64,000 nt of DNA from Trichoplax sp. H2 (Eukaryota; Placozoa; Uniplacotomia; Trichoplacea). Position numbers and translations under genes: made by a program. Each line of letters opens with the position of its first letter. The first letter of the stretch is position 1. The stretch lies in assembly GCA_003344405.1 (NCBI GenBank), contig NOWV01000099.1, positions 186,001 to 250,000 on the forward strand, given 5' to 3'. Shown here one piece after another: positions 25,209 to 39,289 of the stretch. Under the pieces are notes generated by a model. It did no database searches. It was not told where the DNA came from and saw only the letters and a list, made by a program, of their open reading frames with translations.

Positions 25209-28200
25209 ATGGCAATTTCCTCCCGAAAATTCAAAAATACACTCCAATTCGGGTTCATCCTGGTCGTTTTCATCTGTTTATTTTATGGCATGTTTACTTT
25301 TCGCAAGCTAAATCAACGCATGGAAGATGCAAATGAACAAAATAAGAAGCACAAAGCCGAGAATGAGCACTTATCTTCACAGTTGAAAGGTTGCTTTTTG
25401 AAACAGTACTAATGCAGAAGAAATTTAAGTGTCATTATTTATCCGTCAAAAATCGGTTACTTTTAATTACCGCAATACGGCAAAGATTTTCCAATATACG
25501 TAGTATTTACTGTTTACTTTTAGGTGCAATGTAACCGAAAATATTTGGATAGTTAACCGATACATACTGTATATAAATATAGATTGACTTACTGAATATC
25601 AGTATACTGTACGTAATTTACTACCTTAGGCATACCCGTAATTCATTACTATAGTCATACACTGAATCTCTGGGTTTTGAAAATATCTAAACTTGTACTC
25701 ACAAGCATAGTTAGGTTTAGGAGATTACTAGTACAGAGCTTGTGTTTTCTGTACAATATGATACGCTTTCGTTTTAGACTCCAAAAATTATCCAATATCA
25801 TGATTACTTGTAATTATCTTAATTCATACAGTAGTATGCGTATATTCGTATCTTATCATCCTACTCGTATGTAACTACGTTTTTGTGAGCTTAATCCAGA
25901 AAAGTACTCAAAACTTAAAATTTTGTTGCATAACACTGTCTTTTACAGTACCTTGGTAACCTGTATGTGAATATTGAACTAAAATACTGATGCCACAATT
26001 ACTTCATACTGCACCATAATCAATATCGAAATTCTTTTGTTAGCTCATCTCCATCAATTTGCTGCATAGTACGCACCATTGCGATTCTTACTTTAGGAAA
26101 ATCTTGCACATGATGTAGAATTATCACCCAGTTCTTATTGCAGCAAGTCGTCTTAACCGCTGTCGTTACTTTTATAAATCGCAGATGCACATAATAAGAG
26201 AGTTTCACTAGAAGGATCTCTAGTAATCTCTAATAAGAAGTTAAAACAAGTAACAGCAGGTATGTTGAAGATACATTTCTCTACATGTTCTACTCGTGTG
26301 TTGGCTTTTGTATAATTTTCTTATAATTAATACATATAACGAGTGCTGACATCATTACGCGTATAATACCGTAATAATAAAGGACCGAGTTGCAATGCTA
26401 ACCATCATTATTTTAGCAAGAATACAGTAATTTTTAGTAGGTCACAGCTATACTTACTGTACGAAGCTGAAATGATTGATAATGCACGAGATGTAAACTT
26501 ACGAATATCGATTTTAGCGTTATAGTATATTAGTGAGATTAAGCAGGTCAGCCGCATTAATTAGCCTTTAAAGTAACTTGGTTTCCATTTTGCACAATTT
26601 CTAGATTTAAGGGATCGTGAGAAAAACATAAAAATTCTACTGAATGAAAAGGTAAGATCGTAGAAATTGTTGCGGTAGTTACCTTGTACATATGCAGCCA
26701 TCTGGGTTTTTTTTATAAACGGTACGCAATTACTTGTGCCAATATTATAGTTACTTTGCTATTTGTCAGAATAGCCACTAATACTTATGCAATCAAATAG
26801 AACGCAAAGGAATCAAGCATGAATCAGATTAATCAACTGCATGATGTTTTACAGGTATTAATATTACGAATTTGATGTAATCATTGTTAGCATATTGAGC
26901 AATTTGCGAAGTTTAATGAAAATGATTGAAAATTTTTAATTAAGATATTTATTTTTTTGTGTTGCCAATTTAGAGCAAATACAGCTCATTGCTGCATGAT
27001 AATAAACAGTTGCTAAAGAAGCACACAAAGTTACTTTCGGAATATCAGAATTTGCAATCAGAGAACGTTAAGGCTAATCAAAAGGTGCAATCCTTAAACG
27101 ATCGCAAGGATAAAGATCAAATCACTTTCTTGAAAGGTATTCAAATATGTTCTGTAGATTTACGCAATTCACAAAATTATCAGAAATTGATAGCAAACTA
27201 TAGATAAAGGTGTTTGAGTTATTTAAGATTGACAGCATTTTATGCGTTACCGTTATAGAACAATTACACAAAGAACGACTGGAAACGGCAAGATTAAAGG
27301 AGAGTGAAAATAAAATGATAGAACAAGTGTCAAGTGCACAAAAACTGTATCATGATAGCGTACGAAAATTAGATAAAGCACGTAAATTTATAAGTCAACA
27401 TTTACATTTGACATCGTTGAAAAATCAGAAGGCAAAGAATAAGAAAACCTTAAATGCTAAACCCTTACGTGGACTATATCAAGAATGGATAAAGAAGCAA
27501 AAGTCAAAGGGTGACTTACAGAAATCTCAGCTAGGCCACGATAATGTATCCGCATCTAGCCAGCAAACAAGGCAAGGATCCGATAATACAAAGAAAGACT
27601 TGCAGAAAAGTAACCATCATGACAATAAGGGGCAAAATAAAGTGAATAACAAATGGTCAAACGACACTGATTTATTCAACCGCAAGAGTAATGTGAAGTT
27701 AGGCTCAGCCTTTGGGGAGAGTAAAATAAATTCAAAAGATCAATCCTCTGAGATAAAAACTGCAAACAATGAATCTGCTAATAAGAATTCTGAAGGACTG
27801 CATTCACAAGAAGAGAAACAGAGTCGCAAAAGCAAATATTACAATGATAAAGTTGTCGTAAGTAAAACTGGCATGAGAAGAAGACGAAAATACAGGAAAA
27901 AAAATAGATTCCGTCTGAATGGTAGCAGTGTAGAAAGGGATGAAGGATTAAAGACCGTAAAAACGGATAATGATCCAAATAAAAGTTACAATAAAATTAA
28001 TATCAACGATGCCGATAAGGCGGAACTCCAAGCTAAGAGTAATAAAGGTGATATTATTTTAATAGTAAATATGCCACATACAAAATGAAACGAAACAGTT
28101 TCTAATATTTTAAAGTCATTATGCTGAATTTGTACTTATAATTGGTAGATGTACAGTATATCTAATATAGTGCAGATAGCGAGAAATTTTTTCTTCACAG

Positions 28201-30619
28201 TTTCAAGTTTTTTACTAGTTCGATAACATTTTTATTGACTATGCCTACTTTTTAGAAAGAGCAGCAAATACTCATGAAGATAATCGATCGGAAGAAGAGG
28301 GGCCTGTTATAAAGAAGCTAATTAATGACGTTAATAAAAAATCGCATAGTCAATCTAGTAAAGCAGGTTATATAATTATAAAATGTTATAGTAATATATT
28401 TAGTTAATGATATATTCTAAATATAGTTAAATTACAATTTGTTCCTGTAAGGAATAATACAGAATCACTAAGTATTTAAGAATGTAAAGGTGCTCTTTAT
28501 CTGTTATCTATGAAGTAGTAGCAATTATTAAATTCTTCTGTATTGGCAGATATTAGCAAGGAAAATGTAAAACAGCCTGGAACACTAAATGACGATGACA
28601 AATCGGAAACAGTCAATAAGGAACAGTCCGACTTAAAACGAGGTAGTTTGCTATTGGCAACATTACTTATTCACATATAATAATAATATTGAAACTAATC
28701 GTGAAGCAAATCACAAAGGTTATCCATCTAAGTTTTGTTTTGGTTATAGTAATACTGTTCGAAGTACTGCACTTCCATTAGATTGACTGTCTCAAGTCAT
28801 CCATTGATAGGTTTAAATTACCATAAGATAAAATTTAAGCTTTAAGAGTCGTCATAAATGGAATTAATTGTTCGCAGTAATACAAGAATGAAATACAAGA
28901 TATCTAATAGCGATTGCTATGCTGCATTCTAATTTTATGCTTTTACTTCTTGTATCGTGAAATGTAACTGCCGTTGACTTTCGCGATAGATTTTACGGAA
29001 GAAAACCAACAAAAACCTAAAGGTAAGCTATTTGGAATTCAGTTATAGAGCATTCCTAATTGCGATTTACTTTATTATTGTACACTATCAGTTTAATAAT
29101 AAGTATTATAAGTACTCAACTATACGTTCATTCCATTAATAAAGTTGTGAAAGATAAGAACATAAAACCTGTAGGGGAATCATCAGACAACAAAGATGAA
29201 GAAGCAAAGAAAACTAAGGACGATTTAGAGGACTCAGAGAACAAAAGTTCAGGTATGTATGCATTCTAACTCCGAAAAGTATTAATAGTGTTAATTAGGC
29301 TGTACGGTAGCTGATATATGTCCGTGATATCTAGCTGTGTGGGGAGATCTACTTGATGCAAGTGTTGTACATACAGCAATATCAGTCCTAGCAAATTTAG
29401 TGATACAGATTGGCAATCAACTATTTAGTGACTGTAATTTCTTGCTAAGAGCGTGCAATATTCGTATTGAAGTAATACAAGGGTTGAGATTTTGCTAAGC
29501 TTTTATGTAAATGAAGCTACATCGATAGAATCTTAATTGTGCGGTGGTATTTTAGATAAAGGTAAAAGGGAAGTCTTAAATGGTGATAACGTTATGGCCC
29601 AGAACACAAACGATGACGGTAATAAAAAGAACGGCAACGAAATACGCGTAGGAAAGAAAGGTACTGAATACATAGTGATGTAATTTATCGCCTTTCTATT
29701 TGTTATGGAAAATTATTATTAACAATAATGCATCTACAATATACCGTATAATATATACCGCGTATTTAGGAATAGGTCATTTATCGAGTGAAAGAGATCA
29801 AAAAACAGAAGATGAAGACAAAGATTCGGACTTGTTTGATGAAAACGATAAAAATGTCAGAGGTTATAAAGGAATTCAAAAATATAACCTTAAAAGTAGA
29901 TGCTAATTAGGACCTGATATTTGCTATCGCAATTAGACAGCTAACATTTCCAGTACTTATTGTTTGATTATTAAGTAGTCATTTAAATTAACGAGTATAA
30001 TCATGAGTATGTTGTGTATAGTACGATATATCATATTAATATAATTCACAATAAGCGACATGAATTTAATTTTAATTATAGTAGAGAGTCATCAGGACAC
30101 TAAAGATCGCATTTCGGACAAGGAAAGAAACGAATCAAATAATTCTAGTAACGATAGTGATGAACTTGACAGTATGTATGAATTAAAACATGCATTTAAT
30201 ATCGATAATTATACGTACATTAAGAGCCTTACACCCAATTTAGTTGTAGTACTGACAGTATTGCACTTTAATTGGGTAAAAGGTAATAGTAAAAGCGAGG
30301 ACGAAATCAATGAACGTGAAGAAAAAAAAGGTATAGCAAGATATTCGGATTAGTCAGTGGCAATTTACAGTTTCAGTAACTTTAATATATTATCTGAACA
30401 GTCGTATTAACAACTATTTTTGAAATCTTTTAGTCTATAACAAAAACACTGCAAACGATTCTGATAGAGAAGATAAAGTTGATAAACGGTATTAACTGTA
30501 TTTTATTATTATATTATTACTTCCAAATGCCTGATATGTATTAATAAATTTGTAGTAAAGATAACTATGCAGAAAAATCAGACATTCACAGAGAAACAAA
30601 CGCAGGTAATGGAGAATGA
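25209..30619 (+). CDS. GOLIM4: GOLIM4/GPP130-like type II Golgi coiled-coil protein, 15 exons
   Basis: Exons: 25209-25389, 26605-26651, 26801-26854, 26974-27136, 27259-28047, 28256-28366, 28550-28642, 28990-29022, 29145-29252, 29556-29660, 29770-29862, 30082-30171, 30283-30330, 30434-30488, 30556-30619; about 677 residues (human GOLIM4 about 696). GOLIM4 cycles between cis-Golgi and endosomes and senses manganese in vertebrates. Visible: a short basic cytosolic N-tail, one membrane segment (about 13-34), a long coiled coil (about 35-180; SKYSSL..HDNKQLLKKH resembles the human stem), a basic stretch in exon 5, then a very acidic, Asp/Glu/Asn/Ser-rich lumenal tail, as in GOLIM4. GOLM1/GOLM2 are alternatives. 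Exons 6-13 are small; the acceptors of exons 9 (29145 or 29154) and 11 (29770 or 29776) are ambiguous but keep frame. Confidence 0.65.
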
Positions 30620-32743
30620 CGTGACTGTATATTTGCCCTTAGAGTAAATAACTACGTAATTGCCTGATAAAATGATTATTATAATTACAAACTAACGCAG
30701 ATCCACAATCTTAAGTTTTGATATTACAACAACTTTACTAGATTAAGTGCGAGGACTTTCTGCCATCCTACTTTGAACAGCAAATTTGATGGATACTTTG
30801 TTAAAATTGACATTAATCTGATCTACGGACATTATATATGAAGACAAAGATATATATTCTCGGTACTCTTCCTAGAATGTTTTAACTTGGCTTGATTCGA
30901 TTACCATTTCATATCGAGAATTAGTATCGCGGTGAATCTTTCCTTCCTATTTTTATAATTTAAGTGATACGATATGAAACCTGGACAAAGTCAGATATTG
31001 CACATTGCGAGTATACATTAAAACGCCAGTTGAAATGACTTACGACGTATTATGGTTAGCCGTAAAGACAAATCATTTGTTACTCTTTAGGTTCATATGA
31101 ATGTATTTATAGTCGATGCTATGATCGTGTATAAGCGTGTTGTGACCGTACCTACTGTAACTTCTTCATTCAAGTCTGAAATGAATTTTTTAACACTTAT
31201 CATGGCTGCGTGATCTGCCATGGATCTACTTATACGCATAATTTGATAGTACAAGCAACTGTTGCACAATCAGCAGTGACATATAAGTGATAATGTGCCC
31301 ACCTAGAATCCTGATAATTGCAGAATAGGGTACTTACACATTTTAAGACAGTATGGATAACTACGCATGTTTAGGTAATATCAATATTGCACTGGCCGTA
31401 AGTTTTAATCCTCGGTAGCTAGCTATATAATTTATATTTATTCTTACATCTTTCTAAAGATGACTAAAAATTTTAGTAATTTTTGACTGAACTGATATTA
31501 ATTATTGCGGTGCAGTAATTATATAATCCTTAAGCATTTAATGGTTATGAATTCATATCACCTTAAGTGGAACAGGAAACGATTTAAGATGCGCCAACGA
31601 CTAATGGACTGTATTCACTATACCATACAATATCCAATTAATAACGCCGGATGTACTGATAAACTCTAGTAAATCGATGCTTATTGCATGAATATATGGT
31701 TATGAATTGTACTTATTTGATAGAGATTAATCTTTCACGTAATGAAATAAATGTTTTAAAATCATCGAGTCATGAATGATGCATTTCCATTCTAGGATTT
31801 GTTTTATGAATTAAACAAAACCTTAATGTCATAAGGAATCATTTTAGATTAGAAATAACTGCAGAATTATGATCATGGATATGGATAGTATTATTGCTAT
31901 CATAAAGAATGTTTACTTCTTCCTTTATTGTTATTGGAACTACCATCACCGCAACGGCATATCCTTATTTTATCAACGAAGCGCATCTTCTTATGTCCTA
32001 TAGAACTCTCATACTTGATACTCAGGGATATGCAGAAAGATAATTATAATTCAGTATTACGGCTTAATAGAAAGTGACCAATACAGCGGATTAATTCAAA
32101 GAAATAAGAGAAATAAGTTATGACGCCAAGTAAACTAACGTTCTTTATAACTGAACGGATTTGATTATAGCATTGTAGTCAGCTGCTAATAAATGTCTCA
32201 CCAAAACAGGTTGCAATACTGTAATGTATATCGATTACTGAAATTAAGAAGGCACAATCAAAATACTTTCTTTATTAAACATAAACCGAATAGTATCTGC
32301 TTGACAAATAACAACTGCAAACATAGCGATAATCGATTAATAAGAATTATAAGATTGTCCAACGTTCATTTCGATAACAACGTTAAACATATTAAAAAAT
32401 TCAGGTTGTCTTGAACGCTTGTAACTTCGAAGTTTGGAAGAAGGGAATTTAAGCATACTCATATAAAGCCCTAAACACTTATCGAAAAAGGCCTGTACGG
32501 TGATTGACCTACTGCTAATAGCAATGATAAGATGACTATAATAAATTCAACTTTTGACTAGTCTTCCAAGTCCATATACTTACTGCCATAGCAGTTTACA
32601 GGCTTTACATCAAATTGCTAATGATTGACGTTAATTTTGTTGATGTAAACAAAACATAAACTAACAAACGTCAATTCGAATACTATCTACACATACAGTA
32701 TATATGTTATATACAGTACATTACATTGAGAAATCAATTCTTT
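30620..32743. other. Intergenic stretch, nothing recognised
   Basis: AT-rich, with only short frames of random appearance (for example + strand 32193-32414). The two flanking genes converge here: GOLIM4-like (+) and YEATS4 (-). Confidence 0.4.
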
Positions 32744-34863
32744 TTAACTTTTCACCTCACATTCCAACTTTGCAATTTCGCTAACATACTGCTCTTTGGT
32801 TTCTTTATGATTTTGAATTAATTTCTTTTTATCAGCTATTTCTTCTTCTACCTTTTTCGCTGCATTGGTAATTAATGTCATGGTTTCTTTTTCATGAGCA
32901 ATATCTAATTTAATTCATAGCCGAAGATAACGATAGGGGATAGTCAGTCTACTATCACAATTTCTATCACCTATTTCAAGTACGTAATACGTAGGAAATT
33001 TTATCGGTTGGTAACACTCTTACAATCAACTTCATGTTTTAGTGATTGCTGAGGCGTGGCATTCATCAGACAAGAATACATAAAATGAGTTGGATCGGTA
33101 AATACCTATTACGTTATAAAATTAAATTGTTAGAAGTAATAATAATTCCAAAAGTTATATTGATAATTGCTTATGCTGGAAAATTCGTAGACATTATTTA
33201 TTCATTTGAAGTTTATCGCAATACAAGTTTCATTAATGAATTGCAAAACTAACGCACATTTATATACTTACAATTTCATCATAATGTTCGCTAAAGACTC
33301 TTTTTCCAGGGGTTAATGTAACTGGAGGAGTTGCAAATAATTTTAACGCATGATATAACGTAACCTATCGTTGAATTTTCAACAAATGAAGGATTAAATT
33401 TACAACATTATAAAAATGATCAGGTTTTTAGGACAATAATATTGATATGATATCAAGTTAGCGATTTTGCAATAGTATTCGCTACATGCTGCCCATTCAT
33501 GCATGCCTTTTATTATATCATTTACAATACAGTTGATATATCTGCTTTTCGGCATTATCCGCCAGATATCCTGGCTGCGTTGCAGGGAGGACAGAATACT
33601 ACATAACGGTATTTTGTGCAATGTGCTGCAGCATCGTCAGTGCAATGAGCTATTACCATAACTATCAGGTCCATGACGATGATGATAAGCAACAGGCCTA
33701 ATTATAGTAATTAGCGTACGATGCGAAGTGACCATGTGTAGATAGATAACTTGATTATACTCTACAGATCAGCAAGGTCTCCCCATCCATGAGGGTTAGC
33801 ATAACACAGTATCATTACATCCTGTTACCAAGTATACCCTACTTGATTTGAAATGGCATACAAGGCAATCATCATCTATAACTAAGTAGATTTCTTAACC
33901 ATGACGATGATGATAATTAAGTAGCAGGCCCATTGAAAGTACTTAGCATACAATGCGAAGTGATTATACAGTATGTAGACAACTTGATTATAGAGTACAA
34001 ATCAGTAAGGTCTCTTTATGCATTAGCATATACGCGTATGTTTAATTTAAAATCGCATACTGTATAAAGCAACCATCAACTAAAGCTAAGATTTATTTAT
34101 CAGTACTCACCGGTTTTTCAGTTGGATCGGTAAAGAATATTTTGATAACAATTTCGAATTCACCCCAGCCAGTTTCAACAACTTCAAACGGTGCGCTTGT
34201 CAACACTATGATTCAATCCAGTCATGAGGATATCAGTTGAGAAGTAAAGCAACCATCTCCAATCATGTAGTTTATTTAAAAATAGATATGCAATAGGTAG
34301 ACTAATTGTATTGGCTAGAATAGCATAGGTATTAGTTGACTGTGCTATTTGATACACAGGACAGTAGGAAATGGGTGAAGTAGTAGAATTTCATGCGAGG
34401 ATCCAAAATGAAGCAATCAATATTCAAATATCATCGCTATTTTAAACGACAAACAATAATCGACGCCATACCTCGAACAGGATCAGTATAACTGTCGTGT
34501 AATTTAAATTGGACCTTCTTAACCCATTGAGATACATCCTAAATACGGATTGTCTATTTTAATACCTCTACATTTCATTCTATTGTTGATATGGAATGAC
34601 TAACCTCATCTTTATAGGGGCGAACAAACACAGTCCATTCATGAGTATGATTATCTTCTTCACGCTTCTTTCCAAAGGATTGTGCAATGTTACCATAAAT
34701 GATTGGTTTAATCACAGTAGCACCCTATGACAAGAAAGTAAGGCATCCCTAGGTTATTATACAGTCCCCTTCATGATTACTGTTACAATTTATTGATTAA
34801 AATCATGATTTTATTAACCTTAACTCTGCCAGATTGACCGTCACTAGAGGCTAATTCCGCCAT
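32744..34863 (-). CDS. YEATS4: YEATS domain-containing protein 4 (GAS41), 7 exons
   Basis: Exons, 5' to 3': 34863-34819, 34724-34605, 34538-34472, 34205-34111, 33364-33272, 33105-33024, 32904-32744; 220 residues (human 227), all phases closing. GAS41 is a subunit of the SRCAP and TIP60 chromatin complexes and reads acetylated or crotonylated histone H3. The YEATS domain covers about residues 13-150: [34 protein letters not shown]-like [13 protein letters not shown], the reader loop ETGWGEFEI (88-96) with W91 and F94, [16 protein letters not shown] and [12 protein letters not shown]. Residues about 165-220 form the C-terminal coiled coil that binds complex partners. The largest intron (34110-33365) contains a two-copy repeat. 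Confidence 0.95.
33671..34085. repeat. Two-copy tandem repeat inside a YEATS4 intron, period 228 bp
   Basis: Both copies start CCATGACGATGATGATAA (33671 and 33899) and share GATGCGAAGTGA, ACTTGATTATA and TCAGTAAGGTCTC-like blocks in the same order, with moderate divergence. The second copy ends near the donor of the preceding exon. Confidence 0.8.
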
Positions 34864-37689
34864 AACTGAATATTAGCTGATCAAGGGTAGCTGATCTCAC
34901 TACCGTAATAATATTGCATATGGATTTCCAATAGAGATACAAGAAAATCCTCGATTTTCCTAAATCTCTATTAGATTTTTACTACTGTATGGAAGAGATC
35001 ATAGTGGTCTTATGCAGTGCTCCATGTTAGTGTCCCATCATTAGTAAATCAGTATGGATTCCCTTTGTGAGCTACGACACACTACCAGATGACCGCTAAA
35101 CACTGTACCGAGACTGGCTATTCCTCGGATGGACAGACTGTTTTAGACCGAAGATGAGCGAAAATGTGGATAGAAAAATAGCTACTTAATACGGATCTCC
35201 TATTCCTGTTTTTTAATCACTACTATTAATTCAAAAGTATTTCTGACGCTATACATTATAACTGTTTTCAAGCAGAACTTATCAAAATATAAAATACTGA
35301 ATTATGCTCAAAAAACATGTACGCGAGGTATCACAAGTAGTTAAACTAACATTACTTACTGTATTATGTATAAGATAGTTGATATGTATATCTAGCATAT
35401 ATAACTCATAGTTATGTTAAAATTCTATTTTACTAGGAGGTATAATATAGTAAAGGAAACGTAATATGATATGAGACTCGACTGCTCAAGTTGACTGTTT
35501 CCATTTTACAACGAGTATTACGAAGCTAGTATACTGTATCTAAGTTAATAAATGCGAATACAAATATACGTAAATATAGCATTGCTTGCAAGCCGAACCC
35601 ACACAATATTCTGTGTGAATGAGAGTTTTGATAAAATTTATTCATGTAAAAGTCAGCACACAGCCATATCTCAACAGTTAGTCTGCCACGGGTATTACAG
35701 TCATCAAGTAATATTAATTAAAGAAATTTCAGTAGTACAGAATGGTGTGCGGTTTAATTAAGTCAGTATAGAATGCATATATGTAATTTAGGAAAATATG
35801 TCAAATACAGAATAATAGAACTTCTGCATACTAATATTATAGCGAATTTAAAGTACTTGAAACAGATTATCTGTCTAGTCCGGGTGCATCTAGTAATCCG
35901 TGACTGTATAGAGAAAGAAAAAAACAATAAAAATAATAACAGCCACTACTTCCATGGCGTGTAATCGGCTGATGTAATCCAATTCTGCAGTTTACTACAA
36001 ATCGGCAGCTGCTGTACATGCAAACAATAGAATTTGGGCGATAAAGCACTATCATCTTAGCTGTAGGGACAGTTCATAATTACTTCCGTATTATTATTTC
36101 TTATTAATGCTGATTTCATAGAATCTTTCCCTAATTGGATTGACTCACTAGAAATCATTTCTTGCCATTTAAATTAGAAGCATTCAAGCGATAGTGTATA
36201 GTGTGAGAAATGAATATTTCACAGAATTCTACTGTATACCCGTTCTAACAATATATAGTATTGGCCAATATATTATATTGTATCCTAAATTTCTATCTAA
36301 TTCATCTGCTATCAGATAGCTAGATAATTTTGTTAGATATTGATAAACGCAATGGCATTTATTTGAAATAGTCAACATCCTTATTGATACTAAAAAAGTG
36401 AAATAATAAACATACAAGATATTCGTTAAGGTCTATTTAGGTATCATTGGTCACAGATGATTTGAGATTGAAATTAATCCATATTTTATTTCAACAATTT
36501 CATTGTTAAATTATAGGCAGTATTATATCTATTTATGATATGTTGGATTCTTATAAATAGTGAATAGAACAATTTTCCCATTTTGCATAGTTCTTTAGCA
36601 GTGTCATTTTTAACTATAGACCAAACTAATATTAATATCTGATCTTCCTAGTGATTTAAAATTCTTATAAATGATGAAGTAGATCATTGCAGGCTGTGAT
36701 CTATTTTATGTCCCTCTTGTTCAGTAACCGCTGTTATTCCATCGTACCTTTATCAGCACAAGCCTTATGAGCGTTTTGAAACTGTAATAGAATTCATTTC
36801 ATCTAATTGAGAAATACCCAGATAGTCATATTTGCCGAAGTTTATAAATTGAGCAATAAAATCGATAATAAGTAAATATCTTTTCTTGACTTAATGTAAT
36901 TATTACTTTATATTAGATTCAAGGAAATCCTTGGAAAACTGAAAGCTTTATTACTCTAGCAGCCATGTATACTAAAGTTTATTAAATTATACCTTATTAG
37001 ATCTTGATTTTTCTAGCTAATGCATAGTAACTGCCTCTTCTTGAAATGGTAATCAATACTTACAAATATTTTATTCTATTGCATTTATTGCAGAAATACA
37101 TACATAACTATATGAAATTCAGTAGAAATTGTAAACTGCTACATTACGTTATATGATCAATTAAGTAAAATTTATGAACTGATAGGGGAACTAGAGATGC
37201 AAATTATGAAATGTAACTGCTTTAATTACGAAAATTACTTTTACATGCTACGATTACCAATAGGTATCAAAAAAGATCACTTTTACTACTAGCAGTTTAG
37301 GTGTAAAGTTACGATTAGAATATACTATAGTTTCTATAGTCCAATGAAATAGTGTAATTAAGAATAAGCTCGTCAAATTTGTAAAGCATATATGCGAGAA
37401 TATTCATAAAAGTTACAGTAATAAACTTAAAGTTTAGATTTGCCCGCCTTAATTAAGCCTTAAGTAAGCACAGTACCATATGTATTACAAATCGTGACGT
37501 CTATATCTCCCTCACTTTAAACCGATGTAAATTCTTAGGGTTAAGCCGTTTGATACCGAAAATATTTCAATTTAAAATCTTTTGATTAAAGTAATTAATT
37601 GATTAATAAATTTTATGTAATGTATACTATAGTATTTAAGATTTGGTCCAAAATTATATTTAAAATGATACCTTGATTCTTATCCAGTA
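34864..37689. other. Intergenic stretch, nothing recognised
   Basis: The proximal part is probably the YEATS4 promoter. Frames at 35552-36055 are short and overlap on both strands without family resemblance. Confidence 0.4.
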
Positions 37690-38400
37690 TCATGTTTAGA
37701 GGAAAATTTTTACTGCTTTTAATGGCATAATTAATGTAATCGCTACGAGAAATAACTAAAAACCGATAGGAAAGGAAAAAGGCTTACGACGGTATGTACC
37801 CTATTAACATATCTTGCATTGTCTACATAGTTGGTAACCAACTATGATACCGTCTGATGTTCTTAAATAAGATTAGGTTGATATTAGTTAAAAGAAGTAC
37901 TGCTAGAAAAGTTCTAAACGAGAAAAATTTCGAAGATAACAAATTTTCACTTACTTTAATGATACATTACAATAATTCGCTAGGGGGAGTAACTAAATAC
38001 TGATATGATAGGAAAGGGAAAAGGCTTATGATGGCATAATTCTATTTACATATCCAGTATTGTTAGATACGGTTGATAACTAGCTGTGATACCCTTTGAT
38101 TTTATCGGACATAATTAAATTGAGATCACCCAAGAGTTCTATAAGCGAGAAGATTTTGAAGGTGACAAATTTTTATTGATTTTAATGGTACAATTAATGT
38201 ATTCACTATGGAAATAACTAAATACCGATACAATAGGGAAGGGAAAGCTTAAGGCGGCATATACCCGATATGCTTATTCAGTACATATCCTACATTACTT
38301 GATGAATAAATTTAATATCGTCTGATTTTCTTAGATAAAATTAGATTAATGGCAACTAAAGATGCACTGTTATTCAGTTCTATAAGCAAAAATAAAATTA
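37690..38400. repeat. Degenerate tandem array, three copies, about 225-240-bp period
   Basis: Anchor blocks of the type TTTTAATGGCATAATTAATG occur at about 37719, 37957 and 38182. Each is followed by AATAACTAAATACCGAT-like, AGGAAAGGGAAAAGGCTTA-like and GTCTGAT-TTCTTA-like blocks in the same order. The copies are well diverged. Confidence 0.8.
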
Positions 38401-39289
38401 AAATTAATTAGAGAATTTCGTAATGTGTTCTAAATAGTAAAAGGTCCTTGTATGAGTTAGTTTATTTTATACATGTCATCAACCGTTAAGCTGCAACTTC
38501 CGACTACATACCTTCTTCCTGCGGAAGCAACTACAACGTCAATGTTTTGTATCGGTTTATTAGAGCTAATTTTAGAATTCTATTAAACCAAGAATTCATC
38601 CGCAATATGTAAATTGTTACAAATCTAGAATGCAAAATAAATTTTGAAATATCCAGTACATATTTACTAAATATTTACGGAATTAACAAAGGTTACAGCA
38701 ATTTTAACATGACCTCATTGTATGACGGCAGAGTTGAGCACGGACGACGATATATTTAATTATTAGCTGGTATTTCTTGTTCATATTACTGTTGACAATT
38801 TGCAAATACACCTACAGTATAATAATAATTAGCTAAAGGCCGCAGTCATAGAATAACACAAAGCTATTAGCAACACACGATTAAATCCTTTATTTTTTAA
38901 TGCAAAGATACAGCCATAGCATGCTGTTATCTAATTAACAGGCTACTTTGCTTTCGGATGATTGCAATGCGTGTATAAAATGGATATCGATAGATCGAAT
39001 TTGAAGATCGAATGGTAAATCCATTGGATAGTAGCCTACTGCATAATTATTTTATTGAATGAAATAGTTTTGTCCCTAACTTAAAGTGTCAGCAATTTAA
39101 TCAATGGAAACCAAGATGTCCAATATTGAATCGAAATAGATTAACAGCGAGCAGATTCTACGTGTCGAGGTATATATGACAAAAAGTAGATCATTTAATT
39201 ATTCAAAGAACGGATCTTTTATTACAAGCAGTATTGAAGAATAGAATTTTTGAGTCCTCTTTGAAATAGTATGCAGCGGATCGACTTCA
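38401..39289. other. Unassigned spacer between two arrays
   Basis: No gene or clear repeat seen; AT-rich. Confidence 0.35.
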
